Assembly (NCBI GenBank): GCA_003864495.1
Contig: ML133426.1
Span: forward strand, 682,001 to 746,000
Source: Nemopilema nomurai
Lineage: Eukaryota; Cnidaria; Scyphozoa; Rhizostomeae; Rhizostomatidae
Direction of reading: 5' to 3'
DNA length: 64,000 bases
Shown piece after piece: positions 21,801-33,600 of this stretch. The notes beneath the pieces were generated by a model, which had not been told where the DNA came from, ran no database searches, and saw only the letters and a list, made by a program, of their open reading frames with translations. The stretch's first letter is position 1, and each line of letters starts with the position of its first letter. A program made the translations under genes and the position numbers.

Positions 21801-24448
21801 AGATCTGGAAGAACTTATCAGAAATGTTAAGAAAGCAAGCAAGGAAAAAGGGCTACTACTAAATTTAAAAAAAACAAAAGTAATGATGACGGCAGAAATA
21901 ACCAACTTTAAAGTAGATGGGGAATCCATCGAGGTAGTACAGGAATTCAATGTTCTTGGCTGTACATTAACCAGAACCTCTGATCACACAAAAGAAATTA
22001 GAAGGAGGCTAATGCTGGGTAGGAAGGCTATGACCAATTTGACAACGATAATGAAAGACAAAAACATCACGCTAAATACCAAGATAAGAATAATCAAAGC
22101 ATTAGTATTTTCTGTTGTTACATATGGAAGTGAGACATGGGTAATAAGAAAAGCAGAAATGAAAAAGATTGAAGCCTTTGAACTTTGGGTATGGAGAAGA
22201 CTCCTAAGGGTGCCGTGGACATCTAGAAGAACGAATGAATGGGTACTAGGCCAAATAAAAACAGAAAGATCATTATTCAACACCATCAGAAAGAGGCAAT
22301 TAACCTATTATGGCCACATAAATAGAGCAGACAACAGTTTAGAAAAACTGATAATGCAAGGAAAAATTGAAGGGAAAAGAGGAAGAGGAAGACCTGCAAC
22401 AAAGTGGTTTGACAACATTAAGGCGATGACAACAAGAAATGTTTATCAGCTCAACAAAGACACTAAAAATAGAGCTGAATGGAGACGTCAGGTTCATAAC
22501 ATCACCAGGGGTCGAACGACCTGAAGGAAAACTACACACACCTAGTGTATGCCCCTGTATGTCAGCCTTTCAGTTTGCATGATTAACATGAAATATTATC
22601 TATTACGTCTGCACATCTCAACAAAAATAGTTAATTTAATGAAAAACTGACTTGAAATGAAATCTGAATGTACCACTGGAAGTCCCTTGTATTGAATTTG
22701 CATTTAAAGTACTAACAGAAAATCAATACTAGATGTAAACAAGATATATAAAACAGTGATTTTAGTTTATGGAAATCCATGAACTAAGCCAGTATCTAAT
22801 GTATTGTACAGAAAACATAGACACTTACGCCACTGTTATCTGCAACTATGTCATACTCATCTTTAAATTTGAATGTAGAGACATCTTTACCTGTGAGAAC
22901 AAGATGTGTTTTTCTAGATTAACAACACAAAGCTGATCGGTAAGCAACTGTCTCAAATAAACAACTCTGAATTTACTACCTTGAAAACCAGCTACCACAT
23001 GTATCATATTTTCTACCAGAGAAACAGTGGATAAGGAGCACTTTGTTATATAGTCAAAGAAAACTATGAAACCTGCTTGTGAAACAAGTGTTTCGAAATG
23101 TGTTCCATATGTTCCTGAATTGCTTGCCACAATATTATCATCACTTTCAAAAATGTCTTCTAAAGAGAAGAAAATAAAAAGGGTCAAGCAAATAATTAAA
23201 TATTCTCATTTTAATCCATTTGTATCAGAAAAGTATATGAGTATTTTAAAAATGCAACAGGTTCTACCCTTTTAAAAATAGCAACTAAATAGCATGATGG
23301 ATCAAAAGCAAATTTCCATTTCTAAAAACACTATTCAGTGCTGTTTAACTAGAGAACCAAAAAGAAAATGCTTTTGGAATCTTCAGGAAAAGTTTTAGAA
23401 AACTATTTGCAAAACTCATTTGTATTTTCATTCATTGCAAATGCTTAATGCTTGCAAATAATAAGCAAAATACTAACTGGATCTTTATGTTGAATCTTGG
23501 ATTAAAATCAAATCATTTACAGCTGTAAAATTATGTCTTTTACCTATGTCATATTTTGCCCAGTTGCTTTCAATCTGTCTTCTTCCAAACTTCTTTGTGA
23601 CATGATGTGATTCAAGCTAAGTAAGAGCATCATTAAAAATGGTATCTGATAATAAGTAGATAAATATGTACTATACTCTAAACATATACTATATATATGC
23701 ACCTACAGCCAGATATCTAAGCTTGAAGGATTTATTGACAGCTTATTGTTAACCATAAAACTTGCTATAACTATAGCTATATGGTAAACTTATAGTTAAA
23801 GACAATATTTTGCCATTGTTCATGGTCCAATGTTGTCAAACAATTTCTAGCCTGGTGATATTAACACCTAGGATCGTGTCCTTTTGTTCAATTGTTGGAA
23901 GATTGTTAGAATCAGGCTTGAGAATGACATATTTATTATTTGCCCGCATGGTTGTTGGGCCACAAGCATGTACTTATATGTCTATGTAGCATCTTATCGT
24001 TCACGTGAAACATTTCTCTTTTTGGAATTTATGCTAACACCAACAGTCCAGTGATGATGTAAAGACAATTTTTTTGCACAAAAAAGTCTTGATAAGAAAA
24101 TTGACATTAAGCAATTAATGCATGTTTATAAAGGTTCAAGTCAAGTTTAGGAAATCTCTAAATGAATTTATTTGAAATTGTGAGATCCTTCAGTGCTACT
24201 TTTACCACTAAGCTCCAGTTTATGCTTTAGTTTCCAGGTTTTTGATGCTATCCCGATGTCTAACAGGCTGGGCTCGCGTATAAAATGCTACTTCGCAGTC
24301 TAACCTTTCGGCTGGCGTTTTCGCTGATCGAAACATCAGGAATCTTAATGTTTCCCCTCTCCTTCTCTTTCGTGCCATTTTTCGCAGAGATTTTGCTTTC
24401 ATTCTTACTCTTAGTGATGGAAGGACTATTTTCATGTTTCTTAGGCAT
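15867..24448 (-). CDS. AVEN: Apoptosis and caspase-activation inhibitor Aven, eight exons
   Basis: Coding exons, 5' to 3' on the minus strand: 24448-24305, 23616-23544, 23159-23073, 22890-22829, 20952-20848, 20115-19692, 16517-16438, 15968-15867. All junctions are GT-AG and join in phase (1077 nt, 358 aa). Human Aven binds Apaf-1 and Bcl-xL and promotes ATM activation. Aligned landmarks, compared with my memory of the human protein: RRQIESNWAKYDIED (59-74, cf. KRKIVSNWDRYQDIEK); THFETLVSQAG then STFKFKDE (cf. FSVLLSSAGDSFSQFRF); SLQEIPVYQKLGI (cf. ALQELPLCLRLNV); LGMISEE...GELKE (cf. the LGM and FELK region); and C-terminal DLEDWLDSIL (346-355, cf. ELEDWLDSMIS). The RGG-rich N-terminus of the human protein is absent, replaced by a 48-residue Lys/Ser-rich exon. 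Introns carry a nested opposite-strand gene, a MITE and a LINE. ATG 24448 was chosen as the first Met of exon 1. Confidence 0.88.
16649..16673. repeat. (GA)n microsatellite
   Basis: About 12 GA units with one AAA interruption, in AVEN intron 6 near the acceptor side. Confidence 0.9.
17108..18815 (+). CDS. Pentameric ligand-gated ion channel-like protein lacking the Cys loop, two exons
   Basis: Exons are 17108-17509 (134 codons, donor GAG|GTAGAT) and 17853-18815 (321 codons with stop), joined in phase 0 for 454 aa. A ligand-binding-domain core is visible: FYLSLRWEEP (81-90), WEPGIYFVDL (108-117) and HFPFDYQPLTL (159-169). Both cysteines that flank the canonical Cys loop are replaced (E153, L167). 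Four hydrophobic segments follow at about 240-263, 272-292, 303-324 and 342-362, with a very short M3-M4 link. The tail of about 92 residues is highly basic. The N-terminus has no signal peptide and looks like a coiled coil (residues 5-45). ATG 17108 is the first Met; a longer in-frame start would need non-AUG initiation. An AATAAA lies at 19071-19076. Ion selectivity and ligand cannot be told. The gene lies wholly within AVEN intron 6 on the other strand. Confidence 0.82.
18816..19691. other. 3' flank of the nested channel gene within AVEN intron 6
   Basis: AT-rich and without ORFs of interest. It holds the AATAAA at 19071-19076, which could end the nested transcript about 260 bases after its stop codon. 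The remainder shows no recognisable element. Confidence 0.5.
20355..20709. mobile_element. MITE-like element with CCGTAAATCC ends, flanked by TA
   Basis: The sequence CCGTAAATCCTC (from 20357) is mirrored by GAGGATTTACGG (to 20707), with TA on both sides. This fits a 2-bp TA target duplication. Internal G-rich blocks containing GGGGGCTTATT recur several times, and there is a G12 run near 20427-20438. The element lies in AVEN intron 5. There is no coding capacity; family assignment needs a repeat library. Confidence 0.75.
21300..22545 (+). mobile_element. 5'-truncated non-LTR retrotransposon (LINE) with frameshifted reverse transcriptase
   Basis: Reverse-transcriptase motifs read on the plus strand: AGFTKGRGTRDQI, FIDYSKAFDCVDH, GVRQGCILSPYLFNLY and the catalytic YADD at about 21751-21762. 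The second frame (21775-22524) continues with the typical C-terminal region: TYGSETWVIRK, WRRLLRVPW, YYGHINR and GKRGRGRPATKW. The two frames are split by a 19-bp tandem duplication around 21789-21822 (GAAGAACTTATCAGA occurs twice). No 5' ORF or endonuclease is present, so the copy is 5'-truncated and dead. It sits in AVEN intron 4, antisense to AVEN. The LINE clade is not resolved. Confidence 0.9.
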
Positions 24449-24705
24449 CACTAATGTGATCTAACAATAGAAACTAAATATGCTAGCCAGTCAAAACAAC
24501 ATTTGTCTGCCGAATAATCAAAACTTTCCCGCCATTTTGGGAAGCATAGACTCGTTTGGAAACAAGGCAACGGTTTCGAATCGAGGTAGCAAAGGTTTCA
24601 CGTTTTCCATGGCTGTGTTCGTCAAAGACACAAACCTGAAGGAAAAATATCATTTTTTGCAATAATTGTTGTGGCAATGTGAAACTACATTGAATTGATT
24701 AAAGG
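24449..24705. promoter_or_regulatory. Compact bidirectional promoter between AVEN and TDRD9
   Basis: Only 257 bases separate the two divergent start codons, so core promoters and 5' UTRs of both genes must lie here. The sequence contains TTTCCCGCC at 24525-24533, which fits the E2F consensus. It overlaps CCGCCATTTT (24529-24538), a YY1-type site. No TATA box stands out in either direction. The spacing and motifs are seen directly; shared regulation is inference. Confidence 0.6.
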
Positions 24706-27700
24706 ATGGCTAGCACTGGACTAGGAGCAGCTATTACTGCTGATGCAATAAATGATTTTTTCAGCTTGAAACCAAAAGCCTTACCTAAAAACACACCATC
24801 GCGTACACAATCTGACAGTTCTGCGAAATCTGCAGAGGAGAGGAGAAGCTCTAGTTCTAGGGATATCTACAGCATAATATCAGAACCAAACCGTAAATTA
24901 AATGATCAGTAAGTATGCTATATGTATAAAGCAAAGTAGCAGAACCAAACTCTTGATTACGTGTGCCTCTCTTCTCCAAAGAAGACAAACTCATATTCTG
25001 AATTTGATGACAAACGAACACAAAGCTTTAAGGTCCCAGCTCAATTTTTTCATATGAAATTCCAATGCATTTAATCGGAAGCAATTGCACTGGCTGTGAT
25101 TCCGAGAAACCTGTGTAGGAAGCGTTTACAACATGTACCTAGGTTTTTCACAGTTCTTTAAAGATTTAAAATGAGTTGCTATTTTGACCAGGTACCCTGC
25201 TATCCGTTGCATTCTTGATTACACTTTATAGTTTACTGCAAGAAAGAAGATCACAGACACCTTATGCTATTACCCCTTCTTTTAAATGCTTTTCAATGAT
25301 CTTATTAAACCATGCCTGTATGTTGTTGCCTCTTACTCATCTGCCTTCCTTTTCCACCATTTTCATTGAACTATCATCTCTCTTACATGCTAGCATATCT
25401 GTTTTTCCCATCTAAATATGTCCTCTCAGATGTTGTTCAACTTTTGCTTCGACAGGCAAAGTTTCCTCTAAATAAGGCTGCCTTATGATTCAAGCACTTG
25501 GGTGCTGCCTGAAGATTTTAACAGTGTTGAAATCAAGTAAAGTATCTCTGCTGCCAAACAGTTCCTCCTTTTGGCCCATGTTATTCTAGGTCAGAGGGAA
25601 CCTTATGGTAGTGGTGTTTGGGGGGCAAGCTCTTTCCTAGGTCACACAATTTTCCTTAATGTAAAGAGATCAAGTTTCTATAGATTAATCAACTGGGCTT
25701 TCTCAATGGCCTACTTCTATTGTCATTAGGGTTTTATATTGATATACCCTTAATGCAGAGCGGAAGAGCCACCTTCTTTTGATGATGTCTTTGGTAATGA
25801 TTTGGATGGTCTAAATGAGCTAGAGGATTCAACAGTGGAAGTAAAAGGCCCTGGTCATCCAGCTCTTGATGTGTATGACAATTATCAGTTTGATCATGAA
25901 TATGATGAAGATCTTCCAATCACAAAGAACAGAGAATGGATAATTGGAACTATAGAAATGAATCAAGTCACAATAATTGAAGGTATGTCACCTATAGTAA
26001 AGTTAATATCAAAGGGTATGCTAGATAAAAGCTTATTTTGCCAGATTTTGTCTAAGTTAACAAGATATAATAGCATTCTATGTTAGGTTCTTCTCCGAAT
26101 CCTACAGAGTGTTTTGGTAATGTTCTCAGTGTGATGCCTTTACAAATAGCCAAGATTCTTATCAATGAAAAACTATTTTAACACTTCTCTTGTTGCCTTA
26201 GGAACAACAGGGAGTGGAAAGACAACACAGGTTCCACAGTACATTCTTGATTATTATCGTGAAAAGAAACAGTATTGTAACATTCTTGTCACCCAACCCA
26301 GAAGAATTGCTGCTGAAAGCATTGCCAAGAGAGTAAATGAGGAGCGGAATTGGCCAGTGGGGCATCTGGTTGGATTTCAAGTTGGCAGAAATAAGATGGT
26401 ATCTGAAGACACAAGAATCACATACATGACAACCGGGGTTCTTTTGCAAAAGATGATACTAAATAAAAATATGAATGAGTACACTCATGTAATTCTAGAC
26501 GAGGTAAATGGTTTATAGAACTACTTGATTGTGCCCAGAAGCTAGGCAGTAGGTGAATTTAGCATAGCTGAAAGTGTTGGCAGAATAAAAATGATTCTTT
26601 GCATGATTTGAACATTTCCATTAAGCATGGAAATCACAAAATTTACTGTTAGTTCTCCATGACATCATGTCAGGAATGCAATGCAAACATCAAATTTGTG
26701 AACACCTTACCAAGTATTTTTAAGCAGAGCTTTACACACAAGCTAGGTGTCTAAAAACATTTATTGAATTAAGTCAAATTTTAATAAAGTCAATTTGTTA
26801 CATTTAACAATTTTGTGATAATCAGGATGTGTTTTGCTGTCCTCTTTTTCTGCAGAGTAGTGTTTAACAACTGTTGTTTCTTGTAGGTTCATGAGCGTGA
26901 TCAAGATATTGATTTAGCCATGCTGGTTGTCAAAAGGTTTTTAAACTCTGTCTCAAAGCATGTTAAGGTGATTATTACAAATGGTTTTTGAGAAATTACT
27001 ATGAAATTAAATGTATACATAAGTTGATAAGATAATCCTTTTTATACATGTACTGTGATGGATTTTATCATTCAACTTAGAGAGTTAATTTGAAGGATCT
27101 CTCTTAATCGAATTAGCATAAAATCCAAGCATATACTTTTCTTACCTTTTCTTACTTTAAAGTTACTTGTGTTACATGTATTATTATGTCTTAATTTTAG
27201 GTAATTCATCACTGTTGTATTTGATGATTTCCAGCATTGAAAGTAGTTTAATTTAATTCTCTTGTGATAATTAATTTTATCAACAGGTTGTTCTGATGTC
27301 GGCCACATTAGACTGCAGCCTGTTTTCAAGGTACTTCTCTGTGATTGTGAGGGGAAAGCTTGAAGATGCTCCTGTTGTATCAGTTGGCGGCTGGGCCTTT
27401 GATGTCAAAGAATATTACCTTGATAATCTACGGACACATGGAAAGGTATCATTGAAAATTGTTTCAACATGCAATAAATCAACAAATGGTCCAATCACTT
27501 GTGGCTATGGAATCTCTGACAATGTTGACACCTGTCAATCTGCTTTTGTGTTCCATAATCATAATTGTTGACAGTATAACCAAGTTGTTATACAGAGAAT
27601 AGTAATGTAGAAAATATTATACAGTGAACTGTGCAATATATTGTTTTTACTGGTACTTTTAACACTGAGTGGTATTCATAACAGTCTCAAATGCAGTATT

Positions 27701-30649
27701 TTAGAACACAAAGCTATATCGTTTAGATGTTTGTGCTTGTACGTGTGTCCTTTCTCAGACATATTTTGTCACTGATTAGCCAGTTTTCTCATTTTAGATA
27801 CCTTTTCAAAGCCTATCGGAGCCTGAGGTTTCACTCGAATGCTATCAGATAGCTAAAAATCTCATCATGGAGTTCGATAAACGCGAAGCGAATCTTCAGC
27901 AATTGGAAGACGGAGCACAATTTACAAACAAAAGAGGGACTGTTCTTGTCTTCTTACCAGGTAAGATTGTCAGCTACGGCAATAGCAATATTGACACGAT
28001 TAAGTATAGCTTTTCCTAAGAAGTTCGCTATTTACATCGAAACTTTGTATCGTTAAATAAATAAATGAACCAATTAGCTAGCAAACAGCGAACAAGAAAG
28101 TAAATGAAGTAAGTAGATATATATATAAGTATACTTAATATATTACTGTGTGTTAGCGGTAATGTTTAAATAATGATAAAGGTGAGGCCTGCTGAAAAAA
28201 TAAAAGTTTTGAAGTCTCAAAACACATGTGTCTATATTTATATAAGCAAATTTGACGCAAAAGCTAGGTTTTGGCAGCTAACTTTCCCAATATTTCCCAC
28301 CAAAAGTAAACCATTTTATAATTTACAGTAATTCTTTGCACGAAGTACTTGCAGACTTTATCAATCGAAGTCCTTACTGCAGCCAAGTCTGACAGTACTT
28401 TGTTGGGCGATTGTTCAAAAGGCTTTGTAAATAAAGATAGTAGAGATGACGCATTGGCACATGTTTCGTCTGACAAGTTGTTGACTATGCCTTCTTATTG
28501 TAGGTTACCCAGAGATCGATGCGATGCATAAACACCTTGAAAAAGTCGAAATAGACAGGAAGTAAGGCAGTTTAGTTACTATGTCCCATCACAATAACCA
28601 CTACCATGGTATCTCTATGTTCGCTACTGCACGATTCTCAAATCCTGGTGCTAAAGCCTTTATTTTTAGAAGGAGATACTAATGGTAAAAAGGTCATCCG
28701 CAAAAAATATTATTTGCTGAGTTTGGCATTCTGTAGCTAATGAAAGTTTTGAATTTGGATTTTGGATCAAGAACGTTATGGCGTTAAGAGTCCCATGGGC
28801 TGTTCTAATTCAGGTTCCTTTGTTATTTGAAGAATAAGGCACTCTGAAACCGAATCTATTGATGTGTACGGGGTTTTAGCTCAAGTCTGAAATTTTTATC
28901 AAAGCTGTTATTTCTCGCGAGTTGTTTATAATGTTTATAACCAAAAGAAAATTTGTAGTCATGATCTATTCGGTTCAATTGAAAGAGCAGAGTTTTTTAA
29001 GTTATAGGTTTCCTTGATTTCTTTCAGCATGATGTTATTCGTTTGAAGCAGATCCTTTTTGACCCCCTCAAAATGCCTTGGATACTGATTTTAATGGTTT
29101 AAATAATAAGCTAACAAACATATTTTGAGTTCTAAAGCGGTTGAGGTTTCTTGTAGGTTTCTTTCTTTCTTTCATCAGTTCAAAATCAAGAAGCATAAAA
29201 AGTAATGTTTTATTCATTGAACCTTTATCTTTTAGTTTGCAGGTTTTAATTCTTCATTCACAAGTTACTAGTATCGATCAGTCTAGAATTTTTTTGAAGC
29301 CACAAAAAGGCAAGAGAAAAGTAAGTTCCTTAATTTAAATTGTTGATTCCAATATGCTTTTAGATAGTATTACTTTTTTTGCAAGGTTTGCTTGAAAAAG
29401 TTCATTAAATTTAGTTCACCAATACCTGACATGATTTTATGTAACACTAATATTAGGCTGTTTTATAATATCTATATATGGTGTGTTGCTTTTATTTGGT
29501 GTGATGCTTTTATTTTCAAGAACATAATATAGATGTACCTCAGATTGCTAATTATTGTTTTTGAAGGTAAAAGTGCAGTCATGACCTGCGTTACTTTAGT
29601 TTCCTTAGACTTACAATTAATCAAAATATTAAATATTGTTCACGTTCAGGTCAGTCAATATTCAATAGTTCAACAATATTCAGACTGTTAACAAACTTCT
29701 TTTATGTCCACGTGCAGGTCATTCTTTCGACAAATATCGCAGAAAGTTCGATTACCATTCCTGATATAGAATACGGTATGTGTCCTTTTCAACTCTTTTA
29801 CAAACACCTTTAACTTTATTTTTCATGTTTAGACCGCACAGTATGCATCTTTAAACTCAGCCAAACTCTATAAGTTGTTCTTTCATATCTTGACTGACTG
29901 ACTGTCTCACAAATGAATAATATCTGTGAATGACATCAATATCGTCAGTTTAATTATCTCCTTCACAGTCATCGATTTCTGTCTGGTCAAAAATTTGGAA
30001 ACAGACATGGACACGAATTATCAGAGCCTGCGTCTCGGCTGGGCTGCGAAGTCGTCCATGAATCAAAGGAGAGGTATGCTAAGGAATCATTTGGGTGAAC
30101 CCAAAGTTTTTTATCTCTGGTCGTATCTGAAAGTACTATTGAAGTCGATTGATGAATTGAAAGAGTGATAACAGATGTATAATTAGGGCCAGCCTGCCTT
30201 AATATCGTCCACTGTCCGATGAAGAGGGCTTATCCTAAGTTCAGTATTTCTTTGCGTTATCCGTCTATCCATCTGTTTCAAGAGCAAAAGTTCCTGGCTC
30301 TATACCCCTTAGCTTTCCATTTGCATCTCTCTAAGTTTCCCTCAGTTTCTAAATTGCTAATCCACACGACTAATAACTTCTTATAGTTGGCCTTTGACTT
30401 AAGACGTTGTAGTTTGTTTTTAAGGCAATTTACGTTTGTTGTACCATTTCAAAGTCAAGTATAATTTCAGACTGGGTGAAAAATGAATGGCACGATAATA
30501 AGTTTTAAATTTGGCCATCATCTTAAACGTAAACCGAATTATTTTCTTTTACAGGAAGAGCAGGAAGAGTTGCCAATGGCCTCTGTTTTCGTTTGATAAC
30601 ACGAGAATTTTTCGAGCGTCTTCCAGAGTTTGGAACCCCAGAGATGCAG
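24706..30649 (+). other. TDRD9: TDRD9 exons 1-11: N-terminus and helicase core
   Basis: Exons: 24706-24908, 25759-25982, 26202-26503, 26887-26967, 27287-27445, 27798-27960, 28504-28561, 29236-29320, 29718-29775, 29969-30073, 30555-30649. Exon 3 begins with Walker A. The DEVH box is split by intron 3 between E and V. Exon 8 must start at 29236 (after TTTTAG), not after the nearer GCAG, to keep phase. Motif VI is split by intron 10. Confidence 0.92.
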
Positions 30650-33600
30650 GTACCATGAAAGCGTTGATTTTATTGTTCAAAACCCAGTCATGATTTCCTT
30701 TAGATGTCATGTGGAGGTCGTATTAATTTTTTGATCGTCTCAATACAGCTTAGCTCCAACTTTTATTTAGTTGCATTTACAGCGTCACATGTGTAATTGA
30801 CATCGTGTTAGTTTAAAGAATGAAAAGAATAAAGAAGTAGGATTAATTAAAAGAGAATTGAGTTTTCAGGTCTTGCTTTTTGAAATGTAGCGCTAAAAGT
30901 ATGTGGCTGAATATTCCACTTAAACTTTCCATTATCAAGTTTTCAGTCATTTCTTTTTCTTTAAACCTTTGAAACGTCATAATGATTTCATCATTCTGAT
31001 CATCCTAAATGTTTATGATTTTTCATAACATGGAATCGAAGCTTTTAGCTTCAGGTGAATGGGAACAATACAGCTATACGGTTACACATATTCTGAAGTA
31101 CACCGCTACACCATTTTGCTCAAATCACCTCGTGTGCAAAGTGAGCCTCGTTACCATCTACGGATCTTTTGCAGAGGTGCCCGTTGCAACAAGTCGTTTT
31201 GCATGTCAAAATGCTGAGCATCGGAGATCCCTGCTCCATGCTGAAATTGGCACTGCAGCCCCCAGAAACTAGTGACATCCGGAAGACGATTCTGCTGTTG
31301 AAAGAAGTAAGCTCTGTCCTGTCTCAGTATAGAAGCCACCTTCTTGACCTTACTGCTTCTTCTACTTTGTATTGTCTAAAAAACCGCGTTTGAAGTACAT
31401 AACGAGAATCTTTGCTGTCATTTGATTTTAAGGGGAAGGGAGAATTACAATAGGACATTTCTTTGGGTTCGTTTTGAGCTCTCCAAATCTCTGTAGAAGT
31501 CCCAGCATTTAGCTACAAAGCTTTTTTTCCATTTTCCTCAGGGCCACTAACAAACTTTTTATCACAAGGAATTTGCTTAGCAAGGAATTGTTAGGATCAG
31601 CTGATTCCCAACTTTATAGTATTTTGGTAATTTATGTAATTGAAGCTGTAATTTTTAATTTTTTGAACTTAATGTCTTTCTATGAGTAGCGTTGGCCTTT
31701 TTTTTAGATCGGTGCTTTGACATTGATGCAAAAGGGAAAAATAAACCCTTTCGACGGAGATCTCACCGTAGTTGGAAAAGTCCTTGGTTCTCTTCCAGTT
31801 GACGTTCGAGTTGGGAAGCTGCTTATTTTGGGACACGTTTTTGGCTGCCTAGACGAATGCCTGATAATTGGTATGTCAAGTCTTTGCTAAAATCAGGTTA
31901 ACTAAACACCAGCAAGCGCAACCTTCTTGCACTGTATCAAGGAAGCTGCCTTAAAATTCTTTGATTCAAGGATTTAATCAATTGTTCGAAGAAGAAGCCC
32001 ATTTTCTACCATTTCATTTGGCATTATGAATGAAATTATTTTATCATGTTCACCTGCCTCACTCCTTTCTCAGCCTTAACCTCGCTTTATCTTCAACCAA
32101 TGCGGTACTCCAACAGAAACATGTCTTCTTGTCCATTTTTTATATAAAAATTAAATGAAATGCCTAATACATGCGGACTATGACACTTCTTCTTTTTAAA
32201 AGGAGCTGTAGATGTTTTTCTATCTGCTATTTTTTTAAAGTGTAATTTCTATCAATAAAGACACATTTTTGTTTTTAATTTTGTATGCCTGTTCTTTCTG
32301 TCGATGTTCTTGCACCTTTTAGCTGCGGCGTTGTCGTTGAAGAGCTGTTTTGCCAGGCCATTTAAGAAGGACTTTGAAGCTTACAGGTACGCTCCCTGCT
32401 GATGTGTTGCACATAATGTTACAAAGAACTGATTAGGTATTTGTCTTCTAAACATATTTGTTGAAATACTCTTTCTTAACAACTAAAAAAAAGATTTTGT
32501 TCTGTCATTTATTCTTAGAATTTTAATGTATATATACATGCTACATACTACAAGAGCTAGATAGGTTTTAATGTCTAACTACTGATCGAATGACATTTTT
32601 TAAATGTATTTCTATTGGTGTGTGCAATTTTTACATATATTTCTATCTAAAATCCAAATTTGACATAAAATCATTCTGATATGGTATTCATAACCTCCAT
32701 CAGCTGCTTTTTGTGGCTTTCATTTTTACAATTAATTGAACGTTTTTGAAAAAAAGATGTACAAATGAGACAGGTTTCGGCAGTTAAATCCTTTTGATAT
32801 TTTCTTTTAACTCGCTCTTCAAAAAGTCCTATGTTAATTTTCTAGAATTTAAAACGTTCTGTTGGTATTTACATGTATCCTTATCATTGATATTGATAGT
32901 CAAATACTCTTTCGATTATATTAAGTAAACGAATATAAATGTCAATGAAAAATAGAAATTTACAGGTTTTAATTGTTACGTTTGTAGCTTTGAGGTATGC
33001 GAAGTTGTAAACAGCAAGCAGAATGATATCGAATAAAAAGACACGTGATTGCTGTTATTCACTAGTGACATCCAAAGCTCTAGCCTTTAAAGTATGACCC
33101 CCTGAATGGATATTAGCAACACTCCATCGTAGCATCCTGCTTCGACTGATTACCTGTTTATACCCATCTGTCGATCTTTGATGGACAGAATCCACTCATC
33201 CTTACCATCAATATAGGCTAAATTGTATTGCCCGTACAATGCCGTATGCTATTATTTCTTCATCTCGTTGCAGCCATAAAATGGAATGGGCGAACTGGTC
33301 TTTCAGTGACTGCCTTGCGGCTCTAAACTGTTACCGGGTATGACTGATGCTATGCACGAGAATCCATTTGGCAATCCTGTTAGCTAATTAACTGAATGTT
33401 GCTCAAATGATTACTTCACTGTGGAAAATGACGATTTAGATTACCTGTTGAGTATGGAATTCTCGCTGTGTCAGTAGTAAGAAGTACGTTTTGGGACTGT
33501 CTTAATATTTGACAACCAGATATTACGATTAGTTTTGAAACCCATTCTCGCTGTGTCAGTACGAGTAAGAATACTAATTCTAGTAGTAAGAATGCGCATC

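Noticed and set aside
29034..29107. A TDRD9 exon starting CATGATGTTATTCG after TTTCAG
   Set aside because: It meets a stop in the required phase, and exon 8 at 29236 continues the family sequence directly.
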